From positions 1-64,000 of the forward strand of contig JAHJJU010000015.1 of the NCBI GenBank assembly GCA_018822805.1: 64,000 nucleotides of DNA. Direction: 5' to 3'. Shown piece after piece: positions 45,596-53,998 of the stretch; positions within the stretch are counted from its first letter, which is position 1; every line of letters begins with the position of its first letter. Under the pieces are notes generated by a model, which ran no database searches, had not been told where the DNA came from, and saw only the letters and a list, made by a program, of their open reading frames with translations. Source of the DNA: a bacterium (lineage in GTDB: Bacteria; Campylobacterota; Campylobacteria; Campylobacterales; Sulfurovaceae). The position numbers and the translations under genes are program-made.

Positions 45596-45997
45596 CTAAA
45601 CCCAATTATCCAATTCCAACCCCTCAACTCTCTCAAACTCCCTAATATTATTAGTAACCAGCACCAAATCTAAAGCACGAGCGTGACCTGCTATCTGCAT
45701 ATCCATATTGCCTATCACTTGACCTTTTTTCTCTAAATTGGCTCTAATCTTTCCATACTCTATCGAAGCCGTAAAATCATAATCAACTATCTCAAAAGGC
45801 ATTAAAAAACTTTCTATTGCCTTTAAATTTTTTTCTCTATGTTCACTCTTAAAAGCTCCATACATTAACTCTGAAACGGTAATGGTTGAGATAGATAATT
45901 CACCAATCTCAAACTCTCTAAATCGCTCTTTGACACTTTTTGGCTTATTTTTAATTATATAGATACAGATATTGGTATCAAGCATCATTTTTTTCAA
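45596..45997 (-). CDS. vapC: VapC-type PIN-domain ribonuclease toxin
   Basis: 133 aa. PIN acidic residues are visible in MLDTNICIY (Asp), ITVSELMYG (Glu) and GNMDMQIAGHARALDLVLVTNN (Asp). VapC toxins cleave tRNA or rRNA and are neutralised by VapB. It overlaps vapB (ATG in the vapB stop region). The cassette lies between nosZ and nosB on the same strand. Confidence 0.9.
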   Translation of the reverse strand: MKKMMLDTNICIYIIKNKPKSVKERFREFEIGELSISTITVSELMYGAFKSEHREKNLKAIESFLMPFEIVDYDFTASIEYGKIRANLEKKGQVIGNMDMQIAGHARALDLVLVTNNIREFERVEGLELDNWV

Positions 45998-46233
45998 AAC
46001 AGATTCTCTCTCTCTTGTTTAGGCTCTGTTCTAATCTGCATAAAGTCATCAGAAAAATCATCAAGATTATCAAACATGGTATCCCATACTGTTTTATCTG
46101 ATTTTGGAATAAGTACAACCATCCCATTTATTTTTTTTATGAAGACCTCTTTTAGGTTCTCAAATCGAAACTCTTTAGGTAATCGAACAGCTTGACTTTG
46201 ACCATTTTGAAACAGTTTTGCAGTTGCCATCAT
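45994..46233 (-). CDS. vapB: VapB-type antitoxin (SpoVT/AbrB-like)
   Basis: 79 aa. An N-terminal swapped-hairpin DNA-binding domain (AKLFQNGQSQAVRLPKEFRF) followed by an acidic toxin-binding tail (DNLDDFSDDFMQIRTE). AAGGAG precedes the first ATG. It should bind the direct repeats directly upstream and repress its own operon. Confidence 0.88.
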   Translation of the reverse strand: MMATAKLFQNGQSQAVRLPKEFRFENLKEVFIKKINGMVVLIPKSDKTVWDTMFDNLDDFSDDFMQIRTEPKQERENLF

Positions 46234-46248
46234 AGTAGGCTCCTTGAG

Positions 46249-46273
46249 TTAGTATATATTTTTTAGTATATAT
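46249..46273. promoter_or_regulatory. Direct-repeat operator of vapBC
   Basis: TTAGTATATAT occurs twice, at 46249-46259 and 46263-46273 (14-nt period), 16 nt upstream of vapB. The position and repeat suit autoregulation by VapB/VapBC. Confidence 0.6.
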
Positions 46274-46358
46274 GATTTTTGAGTTTATGTCAAGGGTTGA
46301 AGGGTTATAATGCAAGACAGACCCAAAAGCCCATCTCGCAAAAGATTAAAAAAAATCA

Positions 46359-48959
46359 CTAAAACAAATTAGCATTCTCATCAATCCATTTGAAGTATTC
46401 AATCATATCTTTAACTTCTTCATCACTCATATGCTGGTTAGGCATTTTAAGGTTGAAGTAATCAATCATCCCTTTTACATAAGGGTCATCGTACATCTTT
46501 TCCGGCTCTTTAATGAAATTGGCAACCCATTTTTCACCATCGGCACCGTGTCGTTCAAGTACACCTGTTAGGTCTGGACCAGAGCTTACTTTACCAACCA
46601 CGTGACAACCTGAACATCCACCCTCATCAAAGACTCTGGCTCCTCTTTCTGCTGCAGGAGATTGCTTGGTTGCGATAAGCCTTACCAATACATCTTTGGC
46701 TCTGATTCCAACATCGGCTGTTTTTACCATGAGCTGCCAAATCATGTTCTCGAAAAGAATGGCTTTCTCCATGTCACCGGCTTTAACAGCCTCATCAGAG
46801 AGTTTTTTCTGTGCAGGAATTTGACCATACTGTGCAAAGGCATCATCCACAAGGTCAGCGACTACTTTGTGGTCTTGGAACTTGTTCTCTTTTAGGAACT
46901 TCACCACCGACTGAATAACAGCGTCTGTTGCAGCGTTGACGGCAACCGTTTTGTCATACTCAGCTTTAAGCTCTTCTGCTGTCATGGTTTTCATCTTAAG
47001 CTTTTGAGCCGATTCATACTTTTTGTCCGGGTCTTTAACCATGAGGTAACCCATCATTTCTAAGTGCAGTGCTGAACAGAACTCGGTACAGTAGTACGGG
47101 AATACACCTTCAATATCTGCTGTAAATTTAATGGTCGAAGTCTCACCTGGCTCCAATGACGCATGAACATCATAGTGGTCAACGGTAAATCCATGGGTCT
47201 CATCTTGAGCTCTCTCTAGGTTTGTGAGGTGCATGGTAACCACATCACCTTTGTTCACCGTAATTCGCTCTGGGTTAATATGTGAACGAACCATGGTTGC
47301 ATAGACCGTTACATTTTTACCATCTCTTACGATTTTCTCTTGACCGGCCAGTGTTTTACCTTCGTGGATTTTACCTGTTTTGGTATTGGTTCCCATTGGA
47401 TAGCGTACATGTGGGTGCAGTTTCTCTGCTCTGATCGCTACAGCTTGGTGAGGTTCACCTAAAGGTAGAGGCATGTCCACCAACAAATCCATCGTCTTAC
47501 CACTCACATCAATCAGCTGGTGATTTTGTGGATGCAGAGGACCAACATTTTGGAATCTATCAATTGCCAATTTATTCAAAGAGATAATATACTTCCCTTG
47601 TGGGTCAGCCGATTTCCCTTCCATTCCACAAAGATGTCCTACATTGTAATGTACATTCTCTTTATCAAGCACTTTGAGGTCTTTGTAGTTCCATTTTACA
47701 ATCTGACTGTCCACATAGAGTGACGTATAAATCTCCCCATCTACATTGGAGTACTGATTGTGCAATGGTCCAAGACCCAATTCAACTTGACCATGAAGTG
47801 ACGCTTTCATATCTAAAATAGGAATACCATAAGGGTCTTTTCCTACATACTTTTTGTCTGCAATCAGTTTTTTGATTTTACTCCATTTATAGACAGAAGC
47901 ATGGGTATCTAGTTTACCACAAACCGTAATGTACTCACCATCTGGACTCACATCGACACCATGTGGAGATTTTGGTTCAGGAATCAAGAAAAGAGCATCA
48001 TTTTTAATCGCCACATCCATAGGTACAATGGTGTGACCATTAACCGTTTGAATGTTTTTCTTATCTTTTGCCAGTTCTGCTAACTTTTTCCAGTTATAAA
48101 CATGTAAAAAGTCCGTGTCATTTCTACTCATACCAGCCTCATTTGGTGGCATACCCACTTCAATTCCCCCTGTATACATCTCAGAGTTAAATGAGTTGGT
48201 AAACGCCCAACCGTCACTCACTCCTTTACCTGAATCGGACAAATCTTGCATGTACGGAGGCATCTCAATAGTAAAGGAGTTCTCCTCTTTGATTCGCCCC
48301 TCTTTGTTGTCAAACTTCCACATGGTTACCCCACCACGATAAGTCTCTTTGTACTCTTCAATTGAGTGATAGTTGTTATCAAACGGTGCAGCATACTGTG
48401 CAGCTTCAATAATATAGTCAGAGTTTTGAGTAAAAAATGCACCACCGTGAGCCGATTTGAACACAGGGTTCACCACAATCTGCTTGGTCTCAAAATCCTC
48501 TAGGTCAATAATTGCAATTCTAGGGTTCGCTTTATCGTTAATCGCCAACCATCGACCATCATACTTACCATCTTTTTCAGAAATCGCCGGGTGGTGTGTA
48601 TCACCCCAATTAATCTCTCTACCTCGTACATTACCCTGTCTAAGAACTTTGAGAGAATCCTCATCAAACCCATACCCTTGCCAAGGCTCCGGCGTAAATA
48701 CAGCAATGTATTTCAAAATTCTCATCGATGGAACCCCATAAACAATCACTTGTCCACTCTGTCCACCTGAACTAAAAACCACAAACTCATCTCTACCACC
48801 TGTAGGATTGTAGGTTTTGGCTGCACGAATTACATCATTCTCTGTTAACCCTCTCTTCTTCATTACCTTTTCAAGTTCACCACTATCTGCCTGTGCTACC
48901 GAAACAGCCAGTGTTGTTCCCAAAATAAGTGAAGAGAGTCTACTAAACATACCAGTCAT
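46359..48959 (-). CDS. nosZ: Nitrous oxide reductase, clade II with C-terminal cytochrome c (cNosZ)
   Basis: 866 aa periplasmic enzyme reducing N2O to N2. A Sec-type signal (no twin Arg) at 1-24. The seven-bladed propeller carries CuZ histidines, including WGDTHHPAI, FKSAHGGAFF, SPHGVDVSPDG and LGEPHQAV. The cupredoxin domain has the CuA motif CTEFCSALHLEMMGY. A C-terminal monoheme domain of about 100 aa has CSGCHVVG and an axial Met near LKMPNQHM. AGGAG precedes the first ATG. The fused heme and Sec signal are as in Wolinella succinogenes. It is separated from nosB by vapBC and is divergent from nrdD. Confidence 0.97.
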   Translation of the reverse strand: MTGMFSRLSSLILGTTLAVSVAQADSGELEKVMKKRGLTENDVIRAAKTYNPTGGRDEFVVFSSGGQSGQVIVYGVPSMRILKYIAVFTPEPWQGYGFDEDSLKVLRQGNVRGREINWGDTHHPAISEKDGKYDGRWLAINDKANPRIAIIDLEDFETKQIVVNPVFKSAHGGAFFTQNSDYIIEAAQYAAPFDNNYHSIEEYKETYRGGVTMWKFDNKEGRIKEENSFTIEMPPYMQDLSDSGKGVSDGWAFTNSFNSEMYTGGIEVGMPPNEAGMSRNDTDFLHVYNWKKLAELAKDKKNIQTVNGHTIVPMDVAIKNDALFLIPEPKSPHGVDVSPDGEYITVCGKLDTHASVYKWSKIKKLIADKKYVGKDPYGIPILDMKASLHGQVELGLGPLHNQYSNVDGEIYTSLYVDSQIVKWNYKDLKVLDKENVHYNVGHLCGMEGKSADPQGKYIISLNKLAIDRFQNVGPLHPQNHQLIDVSGKTMDLLVDMPLPLGEPHQAVAIRAEKLHPHVRYPMGTNTKTGKIHEGKTLAGQEKIVRDGKNVTVYATMVRSHINPERITVNKGDVVTMHLTNLERAQDETHGFTVDHYDVHASLEPGETSTIKFTADIEGVFPYYCTEFCSALHLEMMGYLMVKDPDKKYESAQKLKMKTMTAEELKAEYDKTVAVNAATDAVIQSVVKFLKENKFQDHKVVADLVDDAFAQYGQIPAQKKLSDEAVKAGDMEKAILFENMIWQLMVKTADVGIRAKDVLVRLIATKQSPAAERGARVFDEGGCSGCHVVGKVSSGPDLTGVLERHGADGEKWVANFIKEPEKMYDDPYVKGMIDYFNLKMPNQHMSDEEVKDMIEYFKWIDENANLF

Positions 48960-49033
48960 CTCATTCTCCTTTTAAGTTTTGAGATTGTCAAAAAACAATA
49001 CTCAATAGTGATATGATAATGAATTTGTTTAGG

Positions 49034-49061
49034 TTATAATTTGACTAAGGGCAAATTATAA
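49034..49061 (-). promoter_or_regulatory. Palindrome in the nosZ promoter region
   Basis: TTATAATTTG (49034-49043) and CAAATTATAA (49052-49061), a perfect 10-bp inverted repeat with an 8-nt loop, 75-102 nt upstream of nosZ. The minus-strand TATTATAAT (49063-49055), the likely -10, overlaps its distal arm. It may be an operator. Confidence 0.5.
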
Positions 49062-49089
49062 TACCATTCATAAAAAAGGTGATTTGGGC

Positions 49090-49103
49090 TTGATTTGGGT
49101 CAA
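49090..49103 (-). promoter_or_regulatory. FNR-type box upstream of nosZ with non-standard spacing
   Basis: On the minus strand TTGACCCAAATCAA. The nearest -10-like hexamers (TATTAT, TATAAT) begin 33.5 and 36.5 nt from its centre, not 29.5 nt as at the other ten sites. Confidence 0.55.
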
Positions 49104-49147
49104 TAAAATGAAAAAATAAACTACAAAAAAATAACTAAAAAACTTCT

Positions 49148-49189
49148 TTGACACAAATCAAACACTAAAAAAATAACTTATATTATAAT
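49148..49189 (+). promoter_or_regulatory. FNR-type box and -10 for the nrdD operon
   Basis: TTGACACAAATCAA (49148-49161) and TATAAT (49184-49189) at the 29.5-nt spacing. The predicted start is near 49196, 25 nt before the ATG. Confidence 0.8.
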
Positions 49190-49220
49190 GCAGAAAAAAA
49201 ATTAAAGAGAGATACACATA

Positions 49221-51314
49221 ATGATAAAAACCATTATAAAAAGAGATGGAAGCTCTCAAAAATTTATCCCTTTTAAAATTGAAGATGTCATTAAAAAAGC
49301 TTTTAGTAGTGAGGCTAAGCCTTATGATAAACAGGTATTTTTAGTAGTTATAAAAGCCATTGGTGCCAAAGAGGAGATAAGTGTTGAAGAGGTTCAGGAC
49401 ATTATCGAGAAAGTATTTTATCAAGAGGGGCATTTTGAAGTGATGAAATCGTTTATGCTCTATCGACATATTCATAAACTTCAAAGAGAGCAGATTTTAG
49501 AACTTAATAAAGATACCACCTACATTAACTCCTCTCAAACCATTAAAGAGTATATTGATAAAGCTGATTGGAGGATTAGTGCCAACTCCAACACAGGCTA
49601 CTCTCATGCCGGGCTTATTAACAACACAGCAGGGAAAGTTATTGCCAACTTTTGGCTCGATACCATCTACTCCAAAGAGGAGGGGTATGCTCATCGTGAT
49701 GGTGATTACCATATTCATGATTTGGATTGTTTAAGTGGCTACTGTGCTGGCTGGAGTTTAAGGGTACTGCTCGATGAAGGGTTTAATGGCGTACGAGGAA
49801 GAGTCGATAGCAAAGCCCCCAACCATTTTAGAGAAGCCTTGGGACAGATGGCAAACTTTTTGGGAATTTTACAAAGTGAGTGGGCTGGAGCTCAAGCATT
49901 TTCGTCATTTGATACCTATTTGGCCCCCTATGTTTTTAAAGACAACCTTCCCTATGATGAGATAAAAAAAGCCATTAGAAGCTTTGTCTATAATCTTAAT
50001 GTTCCTGCACGCTGGGGGCAATCTCCTTTTACCAACATCACCATTGATTGGACGGTACCTGATGATTTAAAAGAGCAGATACCCACTAGAAATCAATGGC
50101 ATCTCTTTAAAGATTTAGAAGATGACACACTTTTAAAAGAGGCAGAACAAAGAGGTATTTATACATTAGAAAGTATGACTTTTAAGCATTTTCAAAAAGA
50201 GATGAACCTTATTAACAAAGCCTACTACGAAGTGATGACCGAGGGGGATAGCAGTGGACAACCCTTTACTTTTCCTATTCCTACGGTAAATATTACCGAA
50301 GCGTTTGATTGGTATGGAGAGAACACCGATATACTGTTTGAAAATACAGCCAAAATTGGCTCATCCTATTTTCAAAACTTTATAGGAAGTCAATATATCA
50401 GAGATGAAAATGGTCAACTCATTGCCAATGAAGAGGCGTATAAACCTGGGCATGTACGCAGTATGTGTTGTCGTTTACAATTGGATTTACGAGAACTTCT
50501 AAAAAGAGGTGGGGGATTATTTGGCAGTGCTGAAATGACAGGCTCTATCGGGGTGGTAACCATCAATATGGCACGACTCGGTTACCTCTATGCAGGAGAG
50601 GAAGAACAACTATTTGAAAAACTTACCAAACTGATGGAGTATGCCTACTCGACACTGGAAAAGAAGAGAATATTTATCCAAGAGATGTATGATAGAGGAT
50701 TATTCCCTTACACCTCTCGATATCTTGTTGGCTTTAATAACCACTTCTCGACCATCGGGGTCAACGGAATGAATGAGATGATACGTAACTTCACCAATGA
50801 TAGATACAATATTACCGATAAGTCTGGTGAAGAGATGGCTCTAAAAATTTTAGACTTTATGAGAGAACAGCTCAAAGATTTTCAAAATAGGTCAGGCAAT
50901 CTCTATAATTTAGAGGCGACACCGGCAGAGGGAACCACCTACCGATTTGCCAAAGAGGACATCAAACGCTATCCTGATATACTTCAAGCAGGAACAAAGG
51001 AGAACAACTACTACACCAACTCCTCTCAAATCCCTGTGTTTCATACCGATGACCCCTTTGAAGCACTCTTTTTACAAGATGAGTTACAGTGTAAATATAC
51101 CGGTGGAACCGTTCTACATCTCTATATGAGAGAGAAGCTAAGCTCAACAGAGGCGACAAGAAAACTGGTAAAAAAGGTGATTAGCAACTTTAAATTGCCC
51201 TATATTACGGTCACCCCTACCTTTTCAATTTGTGAAAAACATGGGTATTTATCAGGTGAGTATGAGTACTGCCCCAAGTGTGATGAGGAGCTATTGGAAC
51301 GGAGGCAAACATGA
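49221..51314 (+). CDS. nrdD: Class III ribonucleotide reductase NrdD, ending before the glycyl-radical tail
   Basis: Oxygen-independent reduction of ribonucleoside triphosphates. An ATP-cone regulatory domain (about 1-95) is followed by the ten-stranded barrel with NSNTGYSHAGL, the active-site Cys pair in RSMCCRLQLD (C416/C417) and GGLFGSAEMTGSIGVVTINMARLGYL. Near the C terminus is the zinc site SICEKHGYLSG...CPKCDEELLERRQT, where the protein stops at residue 697. NrdD proteins normally continue with the glycyl-radical motif RVxGY; it is missing here and is found in the small gene at 52138. AGAGAG precedes the start. The stop overlaps the next ATG (ATGA). Confidence 0.93.
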   Translation: MIKTIIKRDGSSQKFIPFKIEDVIKKAFSSEAKPYDKQVFLVVIKAIGAKEEISVEEVQDIIEKVFYQEGHFEVMKSFMLYRHIHKLQREQILELNKDTTYINSSQTIKEYIDKADWRISANSNTGYSHAGLINNTAGKVIANFWLDTIYSKEEGYAHRDGDYHIHDLDCLSGYCAGWSLRVLLDEGFNGVRGRVDSKAPNHFREALGQMANFLGILQSEWAGAQAFSSFDTYLAPYVFKDNLPYDEIKKAIRSFVYNLNVPARWGQSPFTNITIDWTVPDDLKEQIPTRNQWHLFKDLEDDTLLKEAEQRGIYTLESMTFKHFQKEMNLINKAYYEVMTEGDSSGQPFTFPIPTVNITEAFDWYGENTDILFENTAKIGSSYFQNFIGSQYIRDENGQLIANEEAYKPGHVRSMCCRLQLDLRELLKRGGGLFGSAEMTGSIGVVTINMARLGYLYAGEEEQLFEKLTKLMEYAYSTLEKKRIFIQEMYDRGLFPYTSRYLVGFNNHFSTIGVNGMNEMIRNFTNDRYNITDKSGEEMALKILDFMREQLKDFQNRSGNLYNLEATPAEGTTYRFAKEDIKRYPDILQAGTKENNYYTNSSQIPVFHTDDPFEALFLQDELQCKYTGGTVLHLYMREKLSSTEATRKLVKKVISNFKLPYITVTPTFSICEKHGYLSGEYEYCPKCDEELLERRQT

Positions 51315-51640
51315 TATCTGCTGGTAGAGATAAATACAGGGTCAACTTACAACATCTAGCAATAGGTCAAGATATCTTGGTCATTATTACAGGAGGTAAA
51401 GAGCATATCGGGGGTCTGAGTCTAGCAGAAAATGACTCCTGCTCAACACTAAGTAAAAAAGGTCATAAAGAGAGTCTGATTACGAAGAGCGTAGCTCCAA
51501 TGATACAGAGTACTTTAAATAGGGATGTTTTGGTAGTTTGTGGTATCCATATCGATAATGCAACAGCCAATGAAATTAAGATACTCGTAACAAATACCCA
51601 AACCTGTGTCAATATTTTTTTAAAGGAGATTGATGATTGA
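51311..51640 (+). CDS. LpdD-like (prenylated-flavin chaperone/proteasome-assembly-chaperone-like) protein
   Basis: 109 aa, soluble. GQDILVIITGGKEHIGGLSL near residue 17, GHKESLITK in the middle and VLVVCGIHIDNATANEI towards the end match the pattern of the small LpdD-like domain known from gallate decarboxylase gene clusters. No UbiD-type decarboxylase is encoded nearby. Sitting between the two parts of NrdD, it may help enzyme assembly; that is inference only. The start overlaps the nrdD stop by 4 nt, and it overlaps the next gene by 8 nt. Confidence 0.6.
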   Translation: MISAGRDKYRVNLQHLAIGQDILVIITGGKEHIGGLSLAENDSCSTLSKKGHKESLITKSVAPMIQSTLNRDVLVVCGIHIDNATANEIKILVTNTQTCVNIFLKEIDD

Positions 51641-52115
51641 TAATGAAACATTAAAAGCTCATGGTTACAACCTAACAACCGAGCAGAAAGATAGATTAAA
51701 TGAACACTACCATAACCCAAAAAATCGTTGGGCATTGAAAGAGTATAATGCAAGAGGAATAGGCAGAAACCCAAACAACTATGGGCAAGTCGATATGTAC
51801 CTGCTGATTGATGATAAAATGACCATAGAGAATATAGGGTATGAGTTTAAAGGGTGTCCAACCATCGGTTTTGCTGCCTCGATATTTACAGAGGATGTGA
51901 AAGGTATCTCATTAGAAGAGGGACAGAAAACAACACAGTCATCATTGGATGAGATGCTCAAGCAGGACAACTGTGAAGAGTGTACCACCATGATTTTGGT
52001 AGCATTTTTGGCATCTTATGAGAATTATCAAAAGAGACAAAATGGTAGTGATGAAGAGTATACCGTCAAGATGATAGAGACCAACTTAGAGTTTACACAA
52101 ACCACATGTGGATAA
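51633..52115 (+). CDS. NifU-like iron-sulfur scaffold family protein
   Basis: 160 aa. The ORF track starts at TTG 51630, only one nucleotide after AGGAG; ATG 51633 is better spaced. The core has the scaffold layout: HYHNPKNRW, then IGYEFKGCPTIGFAASIFTE with the first Cys, and DNCEECTTMILVAFLASYENY with more Cys, close to the three-Cys pattern of IscU/NifU-N. It probably handles Fe-S clusters, and NrdG encoded next needs a 4Fe-4S cluster. A second, housekeeping scaffold would be elsewhere. Confidence 0.7.
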   Translation: MIDNETLKAHGYNLTTEQKDRLNEHYHNPKNRWALKEYNARGIGRNPNNYGQVDMYLLIDDKMTIENIGYEFKGCPTIGFAASIFTEDVKGISLEEGQKTTQSSLDEMLKQDNCEECTTMILVAFLASYENYQKRQNGSDEEYTVKMIETNLEFTQTTCG

Positions 52116-52137
52116 CAAACAGAATTAGGAGAGAGAT

Positions 52138-52293
52138 ATGAAAAGTAAAATTTTAAAAGAGAATGAAAAGCAACGAACCAAGTGTGTCGTCTACACCAGA
52201 GTTATGGGATACCATAGACCTGTAGAGAGTTTTAATATAGGTAAAAAAGGTGAACATAAAGAGCGAAAATTTTTTATAGAGAAGGCTTCGTAA
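52138..52293 (+). CDS. Separate glycyl-radical domain of the anaerobic ribonucleotide reductase
   Basis: A 51-aa gene too short for the ORF track, with AGGAGAG before its ATG. The product, from RTKCVVYTRVMGYHRPVES onward to FNIGKKGEHKERKFF, corresponds to the C-terminal glycyl-radical segment of NrdD (Escherichia has RVCGYL...RPFNAGK). The Gly of RVMGY would carry the radical made by NrdG. NrdD itself lacks this segment. It therefore probably docks on NrdD to complete the active site, comparable to YfiD/GrcA replacing the damaged domain of pyruvate formate-lyase. It is 4 nt before nrdG. Confidence 0.88.
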   Translation: MKSKILKENEKQRTKCVVYTRVMGYHRPVESFNIGKKGEHKERKFFIEKAS

Positions 52294-52297
52294 CCTG

Positions 52298-52972
52298 ATG
52301 CTTGAACGACCTCTCTATGATATTACACCCTTTACAGCCTTGGACTACCCCGACCATTTGGCAACTATCTTTTGGTTTGCCAAGTGCAATATGCGATGTC
52401 TCTACTGCTACAACAGAGATATTGTGTTGGGTGAGGGAAAAATAAGCCAAGCAGAAGCCCTAAGCTTTTTAAAAAGTCGAAAAGGTCTGCTCGATGGGGT
52501 GGTTTTATCAGGAGGAGAGGCAACCAACTATACGGGGTTGATACCCTTATGCCAAGCGATTAAAGCGTTGGGTTTTAAAATAAAACTCGATACCAATGGA
52601 CTTAACCCCAATATGGTAGAACGGCTCATTGCAGAAGAGTTAATTGACTATTTAGCACTGGACTACAAAGCTCCTAAAGAGAAGTTTTTAGCCATTACCA
52701 AAAACAGACACTTTGACGATTTTTCCAAAACACTCAATTTTTTAATTAAACAAGCCTTCCCCTTTGAAGTACGAACCACGGTTCACGGTGATTTAATTCG
52801 GGTCGAAGAGGTCAATAGAATTATTAAAGATTTACTCAAAAGAGGTTATAGAGGAACCTATTACCTCCAACCCTTTCTTTTTACCGATACCCTCATGAGC
52901 AGAGTGAAAAAAGAGAAAAATTCATTTGAGCGTTCTAAACTCTGTTCAGGCTTAAAAGTGGTTTGGCGATAG
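52298..52972 (+). CDS. nrdG: Anaerobic ribonucleotide reductase activating protein
   Basis: Radical SAM activase that generates the glycyl radical. The cluster motif CNMRCLYCYNRD is at about residue 32, with GVVLSGGEATNY and LGFKIKLDTNGLNP after it. At 224 aa it is longer than Escherichia NrdG (154 aa), as in other NrdG of this type. It lies directly after the glycyl-radical gene and ends one base before the next ATG. Confidence 0.92.
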   Translation: MLERPLYDITPFTALDYPDHLATIFWFAKCNMRCLYCYNRDIVLGEGKISQAEALSFLKSRKGLLDGVVLSGGEATNYTGLIPLCQAIKALGFKIKLDTNGLNPNMVERLIAEELIDYLALDYKAPKEKFLAITKNRHFDDFSKTLNFLIKQAFPFEVRTTVHGDLIRVEEVNRIIKDLLKRGYRGTYYLQPFLFTDTLMSRVKKEKNSFERSKLCSGLKVVWR

Positions 52973-53998
52973 ATGAGAGTACTACTCAACGGTGTAGGAA
53001 GAATTGGCAAAGCGATTTTACGCATAACACTAGCAAACAAAGTATTTGACATTGTAGCCATTAATGAACTCAACCCCAATATTGAGAGTATTGCCTACTC
53101 TATTAATTATGACTCTACTTATGGAGCAATGAATGATAAATTTGTAGCCTCAGGGGATTGTATAGAAAACAGTACAAGTAAAATAGCCATATTCAACCAT
53201 GGCTCACTACAAGAGATTAACTTGCAAAATATTGATATCATTATAGATGCCAGTGGGAGCAAAGTTGATATAAAAGCATTAAAACAACTTCCTGTTAAAG
53301 CCATTTTTTTAACACACCCCAATAAAGATGCTGATATCAATGTTATTTTAGGAGTTAATGAAAAGAGCCTAAATCTAAATGTTCACAAAGTTATCTCGAC
53401 CAGCTCTTGTAATGCCACAGCTCTTCTGCCTGTTCTAAAACTGATAGATGACCACAAAACCATAGCGTGTGGCGATATTGTCACCATTCACCCTCTGCTC
53501 AACCACCAAAGGGTACTCGACAGTGGCTGTATCGGTAGCCAAAACCGAGGTGTAGCGTGTAATTTAGAGTTTGGTCGCTCAGCCACACAAAACATCATTC
53601 CCAGTCAAACCACCACCATAGAAGCATGTTCTTATGTTATGAAAAGTATTCATTCAAAATTTATCTCTTCAAGCTCTTTACGCGTACCCACCAACACTGT
53701 TGGAGCCATAAGCGTAACACTTTTTTTAAAAAATCCCTGCACGAAAGAAGAGATTATAAACTTATGCCAAGCGTATGAAAAAGACCAAAAGTTTGATATT
53801 CTACTCAACAACCATGAACCTTTGGTATCCAGTGATTTTCAAGCACAACGTTATACCACAATTGTTGACCATCGTTTTACCGATGTCAAGGCAGAAAAGA
53901 TGTTAAAGCTTCTCATCTGGTATGATAATGAGTGGGGTTATGCTTCTAAGGTTGCGGATATCGTTCAAAAAATTTTTAACATTAGGAGGGAATCATGA
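52973..53998 (+). CDS. Divergent glyceraldehyde-3-phosphate dehydrogenase-like protein
   Basis: 341 aa. NAD-binding NGVGRIGKAILR at the N terminus, catalytic Cys (C146) in TSSCNATALLP, His in VTIHPLLNHQRVLD, and YDNEWGYASKVADIV near the end. The usual SCTTNC active-site segment is altered to SCNATA. SATQNIIPSQTTTIEA is closer to erythrose-4-phosphate dehydrogenase (Epd) than to standard GAPDH. It could be an Epd-like aldehyde dehydrogenase for PLP synthesis or a GAPDH of altered specificity. It overlaps the next gene by 4 nt. Confidence 0.75.
   Translation: MRVLLNGVGRIGKAILRITLANKVFDIVAINELNPNIESIAYSINYDSTYGAMNDKFVASGDCIENSTSKIAIFNHGSLQEINLQNIDIIIDASGSKVDIKALKQLPVKAIFLTHPNKDADINVILGVNEKSLNLNVHKVISTSSCNATALLPVLKLIDDHKTIACGDIVTIHPLLNHQRVLDSGCIGSQNRGVACNLEFGRSATQNIIPSQTTTIEACSYVMKSIHSKFISSSSLRVPTNTVGAISVTLFLKNPCTKEEIINLCQAYEKDQKFDILLNNHEPLVSSDFQAQRYTTIVDHRFTDVKAEKMLKLLIWYDNEWGYASKVADIVQKIFNIRRES

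Larger units (their letters stand above)
45465..46306. repeat. Direct 23-bp repeats flanking the vapBC cassette
   Basis: 45465-45487 and 46284-46306 agree at 21 of 23 positions (TTTATnTCAAGGGTTGnAGGGTT) in the same orientation. The left copy overlaps the nosB FNR-type box. The interval contains exactly vapC, vapB and their operator. This suggests insertion or duplication at the nosZ-nosB junction. Confidence 0.65.
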
